From the NCBI RefSeq assembly GCF_003431975.1, contig NZ_CP027116.1, forward strand, positions 3,410,001-3,474,000: a stretch of DNA of 64,000 bases, written 5' to 3'. The notes under the pieces were generated by a model. It was not told where the DNA came from, searched no databases, and saw only the letters and a list, made by a program, of their open reading frames with translations. The stretch is from Bacillus pumilus (GTDB lineage Bacteria; Bacillota; Bacilli; Bacillales; Bacillaceae). Of the stretch, positions 8,773 through 17,695 are shown piece by piece (within the stretch, counting starts at the first letter, position 1; each line of letters begins with the position of its first letter). A program made the translations under genes and the position numbers.

Positions 8773-9857
8773 AAGTGCGTGTACGAAAGAAAAAGAGTAA
8801 GAAGAAAAAAATTTTCAAACGTATTCTGGTCTTATTTTTGCTTCTTATCATCTGCATGGGTGGATTTGCAGTATATAAAATAGTCAATACACTTCAAGCT
8901 GCTGACAAAACATATGATGAACTAAACCGCGGAGAGAAATCGAATCTTCGTGATGCTGTCATTGATATTAAGAAGAAACCTTTCTCTGTACTATTTGTTG
9001 GAATTGAGGATTATGCCACAAATGGTGATCATGGCCGATCAGATTCACTCATTGTCGCAACAATTAATCCGCAAGACAAAACGATGAAAATGGTTAGTAT
9101 CCCTCGTGACACACGGGTACAGCTTGCAAGTGACACGACAGGAAACAAAGAAAAGATCAATGCAGCATTTGCTAAAGGTGGAAAAGACGAAACGATTGAA
9201 ACTGTCGAACAATTCTTAAATATTCCGATTGATAAATATGCAACCGTTGATTTTGACGGATTCAAGGATGTCATTGATGAAGTAGGCGGAATTGATATCG
9301 ATGTTCCATTTGACTTCAACGAAAAAAGTGATGTGAAAAAATCGAAAAAGATTTATTTCAAAAAAGGCAATATGCATTTAAACGGGGAAGAAGCACTTGC
9401 TTACGCTCGGATGAGAAAACAAGATCCACGCGGTGATTTCGGACGTAATGATCGTCAGAAACAAATTTTGCGCGCAATGATTGATCAAATGGCGAAGCCG
9501 AATAACATTGCCAACGTCGATAACATCGCTAAGGAAGTAAGTGATCACATTACGACAAATTTCCGTATTACAGAAGGTCTTGCGCTTCAGCAAATCTACA
9601 GCGGATTTAAAGGAGACGACACAGAAACACTTTCTATTAAAGGAACAGACAGTTACTTAGGTCCAAATCGAACGTATTACTTTGAGCCAGATCAAACCAA
9701 TCTAGCTAACGTTCAAAATGAATTACGGACGCATTTAAAACTTCCTGCTGAATCTTCGCCGACTGAAACAGATACAGATTCACAAACCAATCCGTCCTCT
9801 GGTGAAACAGGGTCAAGTGATACAACTACCCCTTCGACCAACACACCTGGACAATAA
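8757..9857 (+). CDS. tagV: LytR-CpsA-Psr (LCP) teichoic acid ligase TagV
   Basis: 366 residues: a Lys/Arg-rich cytoplasmic start, one membrane helix (about 21-42), then the extracellular LCP catalytic domain with conserved elements VLFVGIEDY, GRSDSLIVATINP, VSIPRDTRV, EALAYARMRKQDPRGDFGRNDRQ. A Ser/Thr-rich tail (about 332-366) probably lies in the wall. LCP enzymes move the finished teichoic or teichuronic polymer from undecaprenyl pyrophosphate to peptidoglycan muramic acid. Position next to yvyE and tagO matches B. subtilis yvhJ (tagV). The ATG at 8757 has GGAG eight bases upstream. A paralogue, tagU, lies at 26198-27115. Confidence 0.9.
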   Translation: MAQRVKVRVRKKKSKKKKIFKRILVLFLLLIICMGGFAVYKIVNTLQAADKTYDELNRGEKSNLRDAVIDIKKKPFSVLFVGIEDYATNGDHGRSDSLIVATINPQDKTMKMVSIPRDTRVQLASDTTGNKEKINAAFAKGGKDETIETVEQFLNIPIDKYATVDFDGFKDVIDEVGGIDIDVPFDFNEKSDVKKSKKIYFKKGNMHLNGEEALAYARMRKQDPRGDFGRNDRQKQILRAMIDQMAKPNNIANVDNIAKEVSDHITTNFRITEGLALQQIYSGFKGDDTETLSIKGTDSYLGPNRTYYFEPDQTNLANVQNELRTHLKLPAESSPTETDTDSQTNPSSGETGSSDTTTPSTNTPGQ

Positions 9858-9858
9858 T

Positions 9859-9895
9859 AAAAACAGCCCAGTTCCAAGGAACGGGCTGTTTTTTT
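9859..9895. terminator. bidirectional terminator between tagV and tagO
   Basis: Perfect core AAACAGCCC...GGGCTGTTT with inner GTTCC/GGAAC pairing, A-run on one side and T-run on the other, between two convergent genes. Confidence 0.9.
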
Positions 9896-10961
9896 ATTGT
9901 CTTTTGACCATTCGTTTATAGAATTTCGTAAATGGTTTGAACTCTTCGTTCACCAAACCCGTGACTTCCGCAATCACTTGCATAAACATCACCAGTAAAA
10001 AGATAATGATCAGCGATAGCCAGATCGTGACACTAGTCAGTAAAATGGCACTTAAACTAAAGACTAAGCCAATCATGTAAATGACGATGACCGCCATACG
10101 ATGGGACAAGCCAAAAGCCATAAGTCGATGATGAATATGTGATTTATCAGGGGCTGAAATCGGCTGTTTGTTTAATATGCGTCTAATGATTGCAAAGGTC
10201 GTATCAAAGATAGGAACACCTAGAATGATTACGGGGACAACGACGCTAAATAGAGTGACACTTTTGTATAGCCCTAAAAGTGACAGTACCGAAATCATAT
10301 AGCCTAAAAATAGTGAACCGGTATCCCCCATAAATATCTTCGCCGGATGAAAGTTGTAAAAGAGAAAGCCAATCGTACTGCCAATGACGACAAGAGATAA
10401 AGAAAGAATGAGAATCTTATCAGCAGAAAATGCCATCACTGCAATCGTTGATAAACCGATGACGGAAATACCGGCAGCCAGTCCATCAAGGCCGTCAATT
10501 AAATTAATGGCATTTGTGATACCGACAATCCATAGCACAGTTAGGGGATATGCCATCCAGCCTAACTCAATTCGATCAGTTAAGAAAGGAACAGAGAAAA
10601 AGTCCATTTTTAAGCCCGTGCTCACAATCAAACAAGCAACAAGAACTTGTACGAGAAATTTAAATTTTGCACTTAAATTATATTTATCATCAAATATACC
10701 TAAAACGACGATGAGTACGGCACCAACTGAAATTGCTGTAATTTTATTATGTAGAAACAGCCCGCCTGCTAATGCTCCAGCCGCTACCCCAATAAAAATT
10801 GCCAAACCGCCCATTCGAGGCATTACTTTATCATGAACTTTTCGTTTATTCGGCTGGTCCACTGCACCAATCTTAATTGCAAACTTTTTGACGATTGGTG
10901 TCACAATTAAAACTGTAGCCAGAGAGACAAAAAACGCTAATAAGGCGCGTTCGTAATCCAT
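9894..10961 (-). CDS. tagO: TagO, undecaprenyl-phosphate GlcNAc-1-phosphate transferase
   Basis: 355 residues with about ten or eleven membrane helices. Family motifs of the polyprenyl-phosphate N-acetylhexosamine-1-phosphate transferases are present: the N-terminal DQPNKRKVHDKVMPRMGGLA, NAINLIDGLDGLAAG (about 150-164) with catalytic Asp residues, FMGDTGSLFLGY (about 210-221) and the basic DKSHIHHRL loop (about 273-281). It performs the first step of wall teichoic and teichuronic acid synthesis, putting GlcNAc-1-P on undecaprenyl phosphate at the cytoplasmic face. ATG 10961 has GAAGGAG eight bases upstream. Transcribed alone toward the shared terminator. Confidence 0.96.
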   Translation of the reverse strand: MDYERALLAFFVSLATVLIVTPIVKKFAIKIGAVDQPNKRKVHDKVMPRMGGLAIFIGVAAGALAGGLFLHNKITAISVGAVLIVVLGIFDDKYNLSAKFKFLVQVLVACLIVSTGLKMDFFSVPFLTDRIELGWMAYPLTVLWIVGITNAINLIDGLDGLAAGISVIGLSTIAVMAFSADKILILSLSLVVIGSTIGFLFYNFHPAKIFMGDTGSLFLGYMISVLSLLGLYKSVTLFSVVVPVIILGVPIFDTTFAIIRRILNKQPISAPDKSHIHHRLMAFGLSHRMAVIVIYMIGLVFSLSAILLTSVTIWLSLIIIFLLVMFMQVIAEVTGLVNEEFKPFTKFYKRMVKRQ

Positions 10962-11069
10962 AGGTCAGTCTCCTTCTAAATTGAAATCTGTATTTTGTAT
11001 ATTGGCCGCTCTTTCCATTATACAATTGAATAGAGGATGATCACAAGCTCCCCCGGTGAAGAAGAAACA

Positions 11070-11107
11070 AATAAAAACGCACAATCCTGAATGAATTATG
11101 CGTTTTC
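11070..11107 (-). terminator. terminator of the tua operon
   Basis: Minus-strand 11-base-pair stem (ACGCATAATTC with GGATTGTGCGT, two or three G-T pairs) and loop ATTCA, followed by TTTTTATTT. The stem includes the tuaH stop codon. Confidence 0.75.
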
Positions 11108-12295
11108 TTTAATATTCGTTAGCTCTACCATGTTTGTGAACAGCGCGTGCCAATCTTTTTTCTTCGCACGGCTTTGTCTTAGATGTTTATATGTCATGTC
11201 GTCTTTTTTGCTGATCACTTTCAGACAGGCTTCTACGAAGAGCGCCGGATCTTCGCCCTCTAAATATTCATACACATCATTCTCTTTTAGCCTTTCCGTT
11301 GACGGGAGATTTAAACCGACAACCGGTATTCCAGCGGCTAAAAATTCATATAGCTTGAGAGGAAACACTGCTTGATTGTAAGGAGATTGTTTGTATGGCA
11401 TCATCCCTACATCAATGAGCTTCATATAAGCAGGGACTTCTTCTGGTGCCACAGCACCTGTCCAAATGACATTTGGGAGTTTGAGTGCATGCTGAAAAGA
11501 TGGATCTCCATTTGTTCCATCTGGACCGACAAATAAAAATGTCCAATCAGGCCGCATGCGAGCAGCTTCAGCTATCATGTCAAAATCGAGCTTCGGTTTA
11601 ATTCCGCCAATAAAACCGAGGACGGTTCCTTCTCTTCCTTCCAGCACATCTTCTTTACATGGAAGATTGCTTTTCGCAAACACATCGTACTCGACGCCAT
11701 TTTCTACTGTAAACACGTCTTTCGGTTCACCCATGAGGCGTTTCTTCATTTGATCGTGTAAGTATTGGGAAGAGCATGTAATGCTGTGTGCGTATTTAAT
11801 GATTCGATTTTCTGCTTTGACAATGACACGCTGCCTCATATAAGAAAGAATGTTATGGTTGCCACTTATCGGCTCTCCCCATAGGTCACTGCAATCATAG
11901 ACGATATGCTTCCATTCAAATAAAGAAGATAACAGCGGAAAGCCAGGAAACGTATACCATAAACAAACGTCGATCCCCTTCTTTTCCTCCTGCCGCAAAT
12001 GCTCAAGAAGAGGGGACAATTTATGAATATAGAACATGTCTTGATATCGGCCAAAGCGAAATAATTTATTCTTGAGAACATCAGGAATAGTCAATTGCTT
12101 CATTCGATCCGTTATAGGCTGAAAGGGGGCTGAATGACGAGATGCTGATGGGCATACCCAGATGACCTCTTTCGTTTCTGGATCAGATGCTAGAAATTCT
12201 GCCAGCCGATGCCGTCTATATCTCAGGCCGTCCTGTCCCCATTCTCCTGTCGCTACGACAACATGTATGATCGAGTCTGCTTTCACCTGTATCAC
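11096..12295 (-). CDS. tuaH: teichuronic acid glycosyltransferase TuaH
   Basis: 399 residues, GT-B fold. N-terminal half starts IHVVVATGEWGQDGLRYRRHRLAEFLA; the C-terminal half has the nucleotide-sugar-binding GFIGGIKPKLDFDMI and VGMMPYKQSPYNQAVFPLKLYEFLAAGIPVV regions typical of GT4-like enzymes. Soluble or peripheral, predicted to add a sugar (GlcUA or GalNAc) to the lipid-linked teichuronic repeat; which one is unknown. Last gene of the operon, 16 bases after tuaG. Start is GTG 12295 with GAGG upstream. The assignment rests on place in the operon and overall match to B. subtilis TuaH (about 397 aa). Confidence 0.88.
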   Translation of the reverse strand: MIQVKADSIIHVVVATGEWGQDGLRYRRHRLAEFLASDPETKEVIWVCPSASRHSAPFQPITDRMKQLTIPDVLKNKLFRFGRYQDMFYIHKLSPLLEHLRQEEKKGIDVCLWYTFPGFPLLSSLFEWKHIVYDCSDLWGEPISGNHNILSYMRQRVIVKAENRIIKYAHSITCSSQYLHDQMKKRLMGEPKDVFTVENGVEYDVFAKSNLPCKEDVLEGREGTVLGFIGGIKPKLDFDMIAEAARMRPDWTFLFVGPDGTNGDPSFQHALKLPNVIWTGAVAPEEVPAYMKLIDVGMMPYKQSPYNQAVFPLKLYEFLAAGIPVVGLNLPSTERLKENDVYEYLEGEDPALFVEACLKVISKKDDMTYKHLRQSRAKKKDWHALFTNMVELTNIKENA

Positions 12296-12311
12296 CTTTT
12301 TCCTCTTCTGT

Positions 12312-13067
12312 TTATAAACGCTTCTTCACAGCATTTGTCGCATAGTGCATAAAGCACCAAGACGCTTTGACAAAATGAAGCTGCTCAATTTCTCTGTAAA
12401 CAAACCACGTTTTTTTCGCTGCTTTCCACTTGTTGCTAGAAATCGAGTTTCCAACGATGCGATATTCACTGAGTGGTTCGCTCATACCATAGGCTGTAAA
12501 TCCTCTTTTTAATATAGACAGCCACGTAGCTAAGTCTTGTCTTGTGCGGATGTTTGGCATTTCTACATGTCCTACCTTCTCAAGATCAAGCATGACCGTT
12601 AAACAGCCAATAATGGTATTTTTCAAGGCTTCATTATAATTCAATCTCGCAGGGGCAGTGACGGTTTTTTCTAGTGGTTCCCCATTTTCTGCAATGATGT
12701 CATACGCCGTAAAGGTAAAGGCATAATCATTTGTCAGCATGAAGTCTACCTGTTTTTCGAGCTTCGTCTCTTTCCACTTATCATCGCTGTCTAAAAAAGC
12801 GATAAATCGCCCTTTTGCTTGTTTAATGGCAGTGTTTCTAGCAATGGCGGCTCCCCCATTTTCCTCTAAATAAATGACGTTGATTCTGTCGTCCGCTTGA
12901 CTTAAATCCCCTAACAGCTTTCTAGTTCCATCTGTAGAACAATCATCTGCAATGATCAGCTCCCAGTTGGAATAGGTTTGGGCAAAAACGGAATGAACTG
13001 TATCCGTTAAATAACGTTCCGCATTATACGCCGGTGTAATAATGGATACTAACGGTTGATTGTTCAC
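12312..13067 (-). CDS. tuaG: teichuronic acid glycosyltransferase TuaG (GT2)
   Basis: 251 residues with the GT-A/GT2 opening PLVSIITPAYNAERYLTDTVHSV, the DDCSTDGT nucleotide site (about 41-48) and the DSDD metal-binding motif (about 93-96). Such inverting enzymes transfer a sugar from a UDP donor at the inner membrane face. Within the tua operon it should form one of the two bonds of the GlcUA-GalNAc repeat. It begins at a GTG at 13067, with GGAG about 11 bases upstream, and follows tuaF by 24 bases. Complete relative to B. subtilis TuaG. Confidence 0.9.
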   Translation of the reverse strand: MNNQPLVSIITPAYNAERYLTDTVHSVFAQTYSNWELIIADDCSTDGTRKLLGDLSQADDRINVIYLEENGGAAIARNTAIKQAKGRFIAFLDSDDKWKETKLEKQVDFMLTNDYAFTFTAYDIIAENGEPLEKTVTAPARLNYNEALKNTIIGCLTVMLDLEKVGHVEMPNIRTRQDLATWLSILKRGFTAYGMSEPLSEYRIVGNSISSNKWKAAKKTWFVYREIEQLHFVKASWCFMHYATNAVKKRL

Positions 13068-13091
13068 CTAAGACTCATCTCCAGTTCATCA

Positions 13092-13769
13092 TTAAGATTC
13101 TTTGAACACTTCGGGTAAGACCACAAACATGAGCGAGATACTAAAGCCAATGACCAGTCCAAGTAGTGCGCGTTTTTTGGCTGACATGCCCTTATTGCCT
13201 TCATCAAGTACTTGGGCAGGATCGACAATCTTTGCCTGCTTCATGCCAAGCTTTGTAGACTCCAATTCATATAAGAATCGTTCTTTATCAACTTTGGAGT
13301 CATTACTGACAGATTCGTCTTCAAGAGCAGCTAATCTATTTTCAATGACCTGCTGCCTTTTTGTAAATAATGCTTTGTCTTGCTTGAGAAACGTTTCCGA
13401 TACCTGCTTCACGACAGCCAAAGCACGTTCCTTATCGGCATCTGTGAAAGACAGCTGTAATTGTGTATCTGATTGGTTGGTAAGGATGAGACGAGTTTTC
13501 ACATCCTGCCTTTCTTCTTCTTTCACATCACTGAGTGCTTCATTGAGAAAGGCGTCGCTTTTTAATAGAGATGTCACTTCTGCGATATTGTTATACACTC
13601 CATCATCATATTTACCAAGTGTGAGGGTAACTGCAGCTGTGTAGCTAGATTGCTGGGCTGTTCCTTTGGCAAAAAAGAAACCAAAAGCGCCTAATACGAC
13701 AGGCAGCAGTATGAGCCATACGATATACTTTTTGATTCGCTTCGCTATTCTAGATATGAAACCAGACAT
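13092..13769 (-). CDS. tuaF: TuaF, Wzz-like chain-length/export membrane protein
   Basis: 225 residues from ATG 13769, chosen because GGGAG lies seven bases before it; the ATG two codons upstream is too close. Two membrane helices (about 14-35 and 203-220) flank an extracellular, helix-rich region with many Lys/Asp residues, the layout of Wzz/KapB-type polysaccharide co-polymerases that set chain length. No catalytic motif. Located between tuaE (polymerase) and tuaG. Function in teichuronic chain length is inferred from topology and context. Confidence 0.85.
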   Translation of the reverse strand: MSGFISRIAKRIKKYIVWLILLPVVLGAFGFFFAKGTAQQSSYTAAVTLTLGKYDDGVYNNIAEVTSLLKSDAFLNEALSDVKEEERQDVKTRLILTNQSDTQLQLSFTDADKERALAVVKQVSETFLKQDKALFTKRQQVIENRLAALEDESVSNDSKVDKERFLYELESTKLGMKQAKIVDPAQVLDEGNKGMSAKKRALLGLVIGFSISLMFVVLPEVFKES

Positions 13770-13841
13770 GTTCATTCTCCCAACATTGACGTATTTGCTC
13801 TTTCACTAGTGTAGCCATACACACACAGCATCACACATGGT

Positions 13842-15299
13842 TTACCACAGCTTGAGTCGTTGTTTGTTTTTCAACATATTCACCGCTGCGATCACCAGCC
13901 CCAAAAAGACCCAGTGGAAATATAAATTTGAGACGGAACTAGGACTGATACTTGAAACGAGAAAGCTTAGCATGGCTGCAAACAACCCTTCAATGATCAT
14001 TTTTGCCGATCTTGAGTCAGCCCATTGGTATTGTTTGTACAGTGTGAACATGAGATAGGCGTATACGGAGATATACCCCAGCATGATCGCAAATCCAAAA
14101 TTCGTCATCACTTCTAGGAGCCAATTGTGCACTTCTACCACCTGGTCTGTATCAAAGATCGAAAAATGAGCTAAGTAGTAAGACACATTCCCCGCTCCGA
14201 CCCCGAAACCGTATGAATTCGTAAAGAAGTGCCAAGCATTTTTGATCAAATTCGCTCTCGCAATGTTAGACGGGAGTGGTTCACTAAAAGAATGCGCGAC
14301 CTGAGAAGCGAGAAACAAGTCGTAAAAGATCGAATAAATTTTGGCTGAAAAAACAGCGATACCGATGACTACCAGTCCGCTTGCTGCGATGATTGACCAC
14401 TTTTTGAGAAAACGCGGCAGCAGCAGCCACACATAGATCGCCACTCCTGCAAATATGCCAAGCAAACTAGCTCGGGATTCGGTTAACAAAATGAGATACA
14501 GTGCGGCAATTGCGCCTAAAAATCCAAACACTTTGAGATAACCGTTTTTCATTTGGCGCATACACGCAAGATATAAGAAGAAACTAATCGATAAAAACGT
14601 CGCAAAGTCATTTTGATTAAAAAAGACAGATGTAGGATAGTGCTGTTTATACGCTGGTCCAAGATACAATGAGGTATTCGGTAAATGGTTCAACGTAAAG
14701 TGATTATAGAATCCAATCCCCATCACAAACACAGTCATGACCAGCCAAATGCTATAAAAAGTAACCACTTGATCCAGTCGCTGAATGTACATGACGATCA
14801 GAAAGACAAATCCCATCCCCATGGCAAGCAAAGACATATATTTCAGACCGTCTGTGACTGAATGGGCCCAGAGCAGTGAGATGAGCCCGTAAAGAAACCA
14901 TGCAGCGAAAAAACCAAGAATTCCTTTGACACGAATCTGCTGCCACTGCGATATGTACGACCCCTTATCTCTCATCCGCCATAGGAATAAAGCAAAGACG
15001 GCGATGAGCATGATACGGTAAAGAAAAAGACTAAAGAACCCGGCACTAATAGAGAAGAATGCGTTGTTGAAAAAGGTCAATGCAATCAAAAGATAGATGG
15101 CTGACATGAAGATTTGCTCACCATTCATGTATAGCTTCATTAACACGAGAGCAGCAGACAGGATTAAAAGTATAACCGGAACAGCCACCATCTTCTTTAA
15201 TCCGACAGGCTGGACGGATGCCATTTGTACAAGACCGATCCCCACCGCAAACAAAATACATCCAATCATGATTTGCCATGCTGTTTGTTTCACACTCAT
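13842..15299 (-). CDS. tuaE: TuaE, teichuronic acid polymerase (Wzy-like)
   Basis: 485 residues, almost entirely hydrophobic with about twelve membrane helices and a long external loop near residues 330-400 (about), the O-antigen ligase/polymerase (Wzy_C) pattern. It is predicted to join flipped GlcUA-GalNAc lipid-linked units on the outer membrane face. I chose ATG 15299, nine bases after AGGAGG; the ATG at 15305 is only three bases from it. The operon order (after the epimerase, before tuaF) supports the call, apart from the extra epimerase gene just upstream. Confidence 0.88.
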   Translation of the reverse strand: MSVKQTAWQIMIGCILFAVGIGLVQMASVQPVGLKKMVAVPVILLILSAALVLMKLYMNGEQIFMSAIYLLIALTFFNNAFFSISAGFFSLFLYRIMLIAVFALFLWRMRDKGSYISQWQQIRVKGILGFFAAWFLYGLISLLWAHSVTDGLKYMSLLAMGMGFVFLIVMYIQRLDQVVTFYSIWLVMTVFVMGIGFYNHFTLNHLPNTSLYLGPAYKQHYPTSVFFNQNDFATFLSISFFLYLACMRQMKNGYLKVFGFLGAIAALYLILLTESRASLLGIFAGVAIYVWLLLPRFLKKWSIIAASGLVVIGIAVFSAKIYSIFYDLFLASQVAHSFSEPLPSNIARANLIKNAWHFFTNSYGFGVGAGNVSYYLAHFSIFDTDQVVEVHNWLLEVMTNFGFAIMLGYISVYAYLMFTLYKQYQWADSRSAKMIIEGLFAAMLSFLVSSISPSSVSNLYFHWVFLGLVIAAVNMLKNKQRLKLW

Positions 15300-15338
15300 A
15301 CCCATTTTCCTCCTAAGCAACCCATCCGATTTGAGGGA

Positions 15339-16268
15339 TTAAGCCTTGACTTCCTGTTCATAGTAAGAAATGGTATGAGTCAAACCTTCCTGTAAACTCA
15401 CAACAGGCTCCCATGCTAAGACTTGTTTCGTTTCCTCATTTGCCAATGTACTATGCACAATATCTCCTACACGCTGCGGCTTGTAAATTGGTTCAAGTTG
15501 TGACCTCGTCACCCGTTTCATTGTTTGAAACAGATCATTCACAGTGATCGAATCACCACACGAGATATTTAAACAAACGTTTGATTGAGCTGTTAAAGCC
15601 GCAACATTCGCTGCTGCAAGATCACCCACATAGATAAAATCTCTTGTTTGCTCTCCGTCTCCAAAAATGTAAGGAGCCTCATCCTTTGCAAATTTATCAG
15701 AGAAAATAGAGACAACCCCGCCTTCGCCAAGTGCATCTTGGCGCGGACCATACACATTGCTGTACCGAAGAATACAATAGTCTACATCATACAGTGATTT
15801 TGCCATTTCTAAGTAACGCTCTACTGTGAGTTTCGATAAGCCATAAGGCGAACCAGGCTTCAGCCTGTGAGCGGTGTCTACTGGTAGATACACTGGATCT
15901 CCATAGACAGCGGCCGATGAGGCAAATACCACTTTCTTAACACCAGCCTCTGAAGCAGCTTTGATCACATGCAGAGATCCTTTAATATTCACTTCTTCGT
16001 CATAAACGAAATCCTGAACGGAAACGGCTACACTCACTTGTGCGGCAAGATGAATAATATAATCCGGCGCGACTTGTTTAATGATTTCAACCGCTTCTGG
16101 TTTTGTTAAATCCTCTTCAATACATTGAACAGATAAATGTGCAATATTTTCCTTTCTACCGGTTGAAAAGTTATCAAGCACGATGGCCTCATATCCCTTT
16201 TCTATTAATTTTTCAACAGTATGTGAACCTATAAATCCACTACCTCCAGTTACCAATACTTTCTTCAT
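15339..16268 (-). CDS. NAD-dependent sugar-nucleotide 4-epimerase in the tua operon
   Basis: 309 residues of the extended short-chain dehydrogenase family. NAD-binding GGSGFIG (8-14), the ASSAAVYG segment holding the catalytic Ser/Thr (about 117-124) and the YGLSK catalytic Tyr142-Lys146 pair are all present, so it should be active. The family (GalE, UDP-GlcNAc 4-epimerase, UDP-glucuronate 4-epimerase) interconverts C4 epimers of UDP-sugars. Start ATG 16268 follows GGAGG; the longer frame to 16289 overlaps the tuaD stop. B. subtilis 168 has no gene here as I recall. It could supply UDP-GalNAc from UDP-GlcNAc, or UDP-galacturonate from TuaD product. Substrate is not decidable from sequence alone. 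Confidence 0.85.
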   Translation of the reverse strand: MKKVLVTGGSGFIGSHTVEKLIEKGYEAIVLDNFSTGRKENIAHLSVQCIEEDLTKPEAVEIIKQVAPDYIIHLAAQVSVAVSVQDFVYDEEVNIKGSLHVIKAASEAGVKKVVFASSAAVYGDPVYLPVDTAHRLKPGSPYGLSKLTVERYLEMAKSLYDVDYCILRYSNVYGPRQDALGEGGVVSIFSDKFAKDEAPYIFGDGEQTRDFIYVGDLAAANVAALTAQSNVCLNISCGDSITVNDLFQTMKRVTRSQLEPIYKPQRVGDIVHSTLANEETKQVLAWEPVVSLQEGLTHTISYYEQEVKA

Positions 16269-16285
16269 CCAAGTTCCTCCTAAAA

Positions 16286-17617
16286 TCAAGCTTCTAATAA
16301 CATCTTAACATCCTGTACATGAGGACGACCGATCGAATGATAAATAAAACCGTTTTTTCTCATTTGTTCTGGTTCAAATATATTACGTCCATCAATGATA
16401 ACTGGACGTTGAAGTAGTCTTCTGACTTTCTCCATATCCATTTTTAATACTTCTTCCCATTCAGTCAAGATTAAACAGGCATCTGAATGTTCTATTGTTT
16501 GATATAGATTGTCACTAAATATCGTTTGGTTCCCAAGGATCTTCTTCGCTTCTAAGTGAGCAATTGGGTCATACGCTTTTACATAAGCTCCTAGATCTTG
16601 CAGCATTGGAATAATATCAAGAGCAGGAGAGGATCTTAAATCATTTGTATTAGGTTTAAATGCCAATCCTAATACAGAGATCGTTTTTCCCTTTATGTCA
16701 CCATAGACATCCATCAATTTCTTCACGAGATACGCTCGTTGATGTGTATTTGTTTCGACAACTGATTCAATTAGTTTAAAACGATAGCCTACTGTTTCAG
16801 CTATTTTTAATAGCGCCTTTGTATCTTTTGGGAAGCAGGAACCTCCAAACCCGACTCCCGCTTTTAAAAACTTTTGTCCAATTCGGCTATCTAGACCAAC
16901 GCCTTCTGATACTTTCTCAACATCTGCACCCACCCGATCGCAAATATTGGCAATATCATTGATAAAAGAAATTTTGGTTGCAAGCATCGCATTTGCTGCG
17001 TATTTAATCATCTCTGCACTTTCTAGATTGGTTTCAACCACTACTGTTTGAAATGGTTCATGTAACTCCTTAATGATCTCCGATGCATGAGAACTTGTAG
17101 ACCCTATGACCACTCGCTCCATACTCATCGTATCTTTAATAGCAGAGCCTTCTCTAAGAAATTCTGGATTTGATACAACGTCAAAGGGATATTTACTTCG
17201 TGAAGCTTTCTCTACTATGGCCTTAACAAGACGACCTGTGCCCACGGGAACCGTACTTTTATTCACAATGACTTTGTATCCATTTAGATGTTCACCAATA
17301 GTTTGAGCAACGGCTTTTACGAACGTTAAATCTGCTTCTCCCTGTGGTGTCATCGGTGTTCCTACAGCAATATAGATAATCTCTGATTCCCGGATAGCAG
17401 CAGGAATATTGGTTGTAAAAAGCAGTCTTCCTTCTTCTGTATTCGTTTCAATCAATTCCTTTAAACCCGGTTCATAGATGGGAACGACTCCGCTTTTTAA
17501 GCTGTTGATTTTTGATTCATCAATGTCACAGCAGATGACACGATTTCCGATATCAGCAAAACAAGTACCCGATACTAACCCGACATACCCTGTTCCAATC
17601 ACAGCAATTTTCTTCAA
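16286..17617 (-). CDS. tuaD: TuaD, UDP-glucose 6-dehydrogenase
   Basis: 443 residues. Rossmann motif GTGYVGLVSG (8-17), the substrate-binding NPEFLREGSAI segment (about 150-160) and the catalytic Cys261 in GFGGSCFPKD are intact. It oxidises UDP-glucose twice to UDP-glucuronate with two NAD+, supplying the acidic sugar of teichuronic acid; UDP-glucose comes from GtaB encoded at 30130-31011. It precedes the epimerase gene by 17 bases. In B. subtilis TuaD is also a phosphotyrosine-regulated enzyme; that is family knowledge only. Confidence 0.95.
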   Translation of the reverse strand: MKKIAVIGTGYVGLVSGTCFADIGNRVICCDIDESKINSLKSGVVPIYEPGLKELIETNTEEGRLLFTTNIPAAIRESEIIYIAVGTPMTPQGEADLTFVKAVAQTIGEHLNGYKVIVNKSTVPVGTGRLVKAIVEKASRSKYPFDVVSNPEFLREGSAIKDTMSMERVVIGSTSSHASEIIKELHEPFQTVVVETNLESAEMIKYAANAMLATKISFINDIANICDRVGADVEKVSEGVGLDSRIGQKFLKAGVGFGGSCFPKDTKALLKIAETVGYRFKLIESVVETNTHQRAYLVKKLMDVYGDIKGKTISVLGLAFKPNTNDLRSSPALDIIPMLQDLGAYVKAYDPIAHLEAKKILGNQTIFSDNLYQTIEHSDACLILTEWEEVLKMDMEKVRRLLQRPVIIDGRNIFEPEQMRKNGFIYHSIGRPHVQDVKMLLEA

Positions 17618-17695
17618 TATTTTTCATCCTCTCAGTAAAAGCATATTGTCCGTTCCAAGCTGTTTATCTACCATTCTTTGCACATTTCATCTTGT

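Noticed and set aside
13102-13644. 180-residue antisense frame inside tuaF
   Set aside because: Ser/Thr-rich shadow of a Lys/Asp/Glu-rich gene on the other strand; no SD and no recognisable domain.
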